A stretch of 8,919 nucleotides of DNA from Caryophanales bacterium UBA1231 (GTDB lineage: Bacteria > Bacillota_I > Bacilli_A > ML615J-28 > CAG-313), in assembly GCA_002309035.1 (NCBI GenBank), contig DBWT01000050.1, positions 1 through 8,919 of the forward strand. Direction: 5' to 3'. This document shows, piece by piece, positions 7,501-8,919 of the stretch. The position numbers were made by a program, and so were the translations under genes. Below the pieces are notes generated by a model, which did no database searches, had not been told where the DNA came from, and saw nothing but the letters and a program-made list of their open reading frames with translations. Position 1 is the first letter of the stretch. Every line of letters begins with the position of its first letter.

Positions 7501-8616
7501 AGATAATGATTTTAATGTACGATTCTTTTCTGTAACAGGACGTTTATTACGTCTATTTAGACCACTATTATCAATCAAGGCATCGCATGCTTCTTGGAGA
7601 ATACGTTTTTCTTGTTTAATAATTTGGTCAATCATGTGATTGCTGTATTGTTGACGTAAACGAATATTACGACCAATAATACGACGATATAAGTCATTCA
7701 AATCAGTTGTTGCGAAACGTCCACCATCAAGTGAAACCATCGGTCTTAAATCTGGTGGGATAACTGGAATTACATCCATTACCATCCATTCAGGTTTATT
7801 TGGTGATTTCGCGAAAGACTCACAAATTTCAAGACGTTTAATTAATTGTTCTCTCTTTTGCTTAGTAGCTTTCTTTAAACTTTCATGGATTTCAGCAATT
7901 GTTTCATTTAAATCTAAGTTTTGAAGTTCATAACGAATAGCTTCAGCACCTGTCATAACTTTGTATTTAAATGGATACATTCTGCGTAGTTTACCATAGT
8001 CTTGTTCAGTGATTAAATCACCAACTTGATATGGAATTTCATCATCAGTTTCAATTGCATCGTTAATATCTGTAATAATGTATGAAGTACGATAAACGAT
8101 ATTGTCGATATCTGTTGTTTTACGATTTAATAGTACTGCAATTTTACTTGGAATACTTCTTAAATACCAGTTGTGAACGACTGGAGCTGCTAGTGCGATA
8201 AAGCCCATTCTTTCACGACGAACTTTAGATTCGGTTAATTCAACACCACACTTTTCACAAACAGCTGTTTCGCCATTTTCTGTTGTAATACCTTTATGTG
8301 ATTTTTGACAAGCACATTGGTAATCCTTTGTTGGACCAAAAATAGCTTCACAGAATAAACCATCTTTTTCAGGTTTGAAAGTACGATAGTTTATTGTTTC
8401 CGCATTTTTAACTTCGCCTTTGATTGGAACGATGCGAGGTTTTAATTGATGAACATCATCTTTTTCAAAAATCATGATATGATCTTTGTCATCAGGATTA
8501 TATTTTAAAGTACAACCCTTCTTTAGTTCTTCTCGTAATTTAGGATTTGCCCAAGAAATAATTTCTTCAGGACTTGCAATACCTACTTGAATATATTGAT
8601 ATTTGCGTTTATTCAA
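4570..8616 (-). CDS. rpoC: DNA-directed RNA polymerase subunit beta'
   Basis: This is a complete 1348-residue RpoC, which with RpoB forms the active centre and clamp of RNA polymerase. In order: [11 protein letters not shown] at the N-terminus; the clamp zinc finger with C101, C103, C120 and C123; [19 protein letters not shown] at 284-302; [18 protein letters not shown] at 386-403; the catalytic Mg-binding NADFDGD at 512-518 (D514, D516, D518); the second zinc site C961, C1040, C1047 and C1050; and the trigger-loop region [17 protein letters not shown] at 1082-1098. It is longer than the roughly 1200-residue Bacillus-type protein. Extra length appears near residues 23-66 and 576-634, and in the first zinc loop (16 residues between C103 and C120, against about 12 usually). 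It starts with TTG 15 bases after rpoB; no other in-frame start fits as well. Function is certain; the insertions are judged from memory of the family. Confidence 0.99.
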   Translation of the reverse strand: MNKRKYQYIQVGIASPEEIISWANPKLREELKKGCTLKYNPDDKDHIMIFEKDDVHQLKPRIVPIKGEVKNAETINYRTFKPEKDGLFCEAIFGPTKDYQCACQKSHKGITTENGETAVCEKCGVELTESKVRRERMGFIALAAPVVHNWYLRSIPSKIAVLLNRKTTDIDNIVYRTSYIITDINDAIETDDEIPYQVGDLITEQDYGKLRRMYPFKYKVMTGAEAIRYELQNLDLNETIAEIHESLKKATKQKREQLIKRLEICESFAKSPNKPEWMVMDVIPVIPPDLRPMVSLDGGRFATTDLNDLYRRIIGRNIRLRQQYSNHMIDQIIKQEKRILQEACDALIDNSGLNRRNKRPVTEKNRTLKSLSDLLRGKQGRFRQNLLGKRVDFSGRSVIVVGPDLKMYQCGIPREMALILFKPFIINYLRKKFKDVDADNKMSDKASIKRAKELIERRAPEAMEALEKLVVEHPVLLNRAPTLHRLSIQAFEPKLVEGKAIRLHPLVCTAFNADFDGDQMPVHLPLSKEAQAEARMLMLASKNILAPKDGKPIVTPSQDMILGNYYLTIEKNHNVKFNNIEELKAYDNVNDAPILVVNGDEKKLYGSIEELEAKLSNDLKDQKMLQFVILNDGKVYANPDEVEHAYERKEIDFHTRIALPARTLKKNFLHIEEGLQITNPEKYQELVEKQKELTDSYIITTYGKLIFNTILPTRFSYVNEAQVKNLKYGIDEKFFCKHAIDTRLKAYELPINEPVKKGFLSAIISEVFRQDKLAETSNTLDKMKDIGFHYSTMAGITVSAFDVIDIEAKDDIIREAEQKVDRYIKLYRRGLLTVAERRNNVIAIWSKATKDIEACIKDVMKKYATENDIFLMADSGARGSSSNFTQLAGMRGLMAKPNGESMEIPVKSCFSKGLSMSEFFISTHGARKGSTDTALKTAESGYLTRRLVDVSHDVTVVEDDCGTDRGMIMRELPAGDDNNVIKLSTRIIGRFASKSIVWTNPQTKAKEVICERNQLITEEIADRIDACGITEVEVRSLLTCNCRNGVCVKCYGSDLSTTDVVEKGEVVGIIAAQSIGEPGTQLTMRTFHSGGVAGGEDITRGLPRVQELFEAREPKGKGIIAEFDGEVVSIDKIEDENRFEITLKSKYDEKKYLTDSGKQPCVKVGDKVRAGELIVNGMIHPKELLRVANVKKVENYIAEEILKVYRAQGVGISDKHIEIITKQMLQKALVLHEGDTDLIPGTYISRQELYDVIKDCLKTHKRLPVVKPVLLGITRASLKADSFLSAASFQETTRVLTEAAIRGKIDRLEGLKENIIIGGLIPAGTGLVDSVEIEPEEPFQVEYDVPKL

Positions 8617-8622
8617 AGTATA

Positions 8623-8629
8623 TCACCTC
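8623..8629 (-). promoter_or_regulatory. Ribosome binding site that fixes the TTG start of rpoC
   Basis: GAGGTGA on the minus strand lies six bases before the TTG at 8616-8614 and inside the 15-base gap after the rpoB stop. No ATG or GTG stands in frame at a suitable distance, so TTG is the start. Confidence 0.88.
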
Positions 8630-8631
8630 AA

Positions 8632-8919
<288 letters not shown>

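Overview
The window is AT-rich, and every gene that can be supported lies on the minus strand, so it reads biologically from the right edge to the left. It looks like a low-GC Bacillota genome: Bacillota-type RNA polymerase subunits, strong Shine-Dalgarno sites complementary to a 16S rRNA 3' end ending in UCACCUCC, TAA stops, and a TTG start for rpoC. The four reading frames give about 2,900 codons with no in-frame TGA, and tryptophan is TGG. This fits the standard bacterial code rather than the Mycoplasma/Spiroplasma code. A Bacilli or Mollicutes-related uncultured lineage (Acholeplasma/RF39-like) is a plausible guess but is not proven here.

Layout in transcription order. (1) 8919-8632 is the C-terminal end of rpoB, entering from the right edge. 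(2) 8616-4570 is a complete rpoC of 1348 residues, 15 bases after rpoB. All catalytic and zinc motifs are present, but it appears to carry two extra segments and a longer zinc-finger loop. (3) 4531-4112 is a small Nudix hydrolase of the Ap4A-hydrolase/MutT type, 38 bases after rpoC with its own strong ribosome binding site, so probably the last gene of the rpoB-rpoC transcript. (4) 4106-4072 is a clear intrinsic terminator. (5) 4071-3930 is a control region with an unusual pair of overlapping palindromes (4049-4023), a candidate promoter (4014-3981) and a ribosome binding site. (6) 3929 to the left edge is one uninterrupted frame of at least 1309 codons with no stop in the window. It encodes an exported, beta-rich protein: a signal peptide, parallel beta-helix-like segments, then about five Ig-like beta-sandwich modules.

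The first three genes form a housekeeping transcription unit: the two largest RNA polymerase subunits plus a nucleotide-housekeeping enzyme. The giant surface protein is a separate unit with its own control region. I see no tRNA, rRNA, CRISPR array, insertion sequence or phage gene, and no multi-gene defence or biosynthetic system. The least ordinary elements are the giant surface protein, the double palindrome in front of it, and the lineage-type insertions in RpoC.
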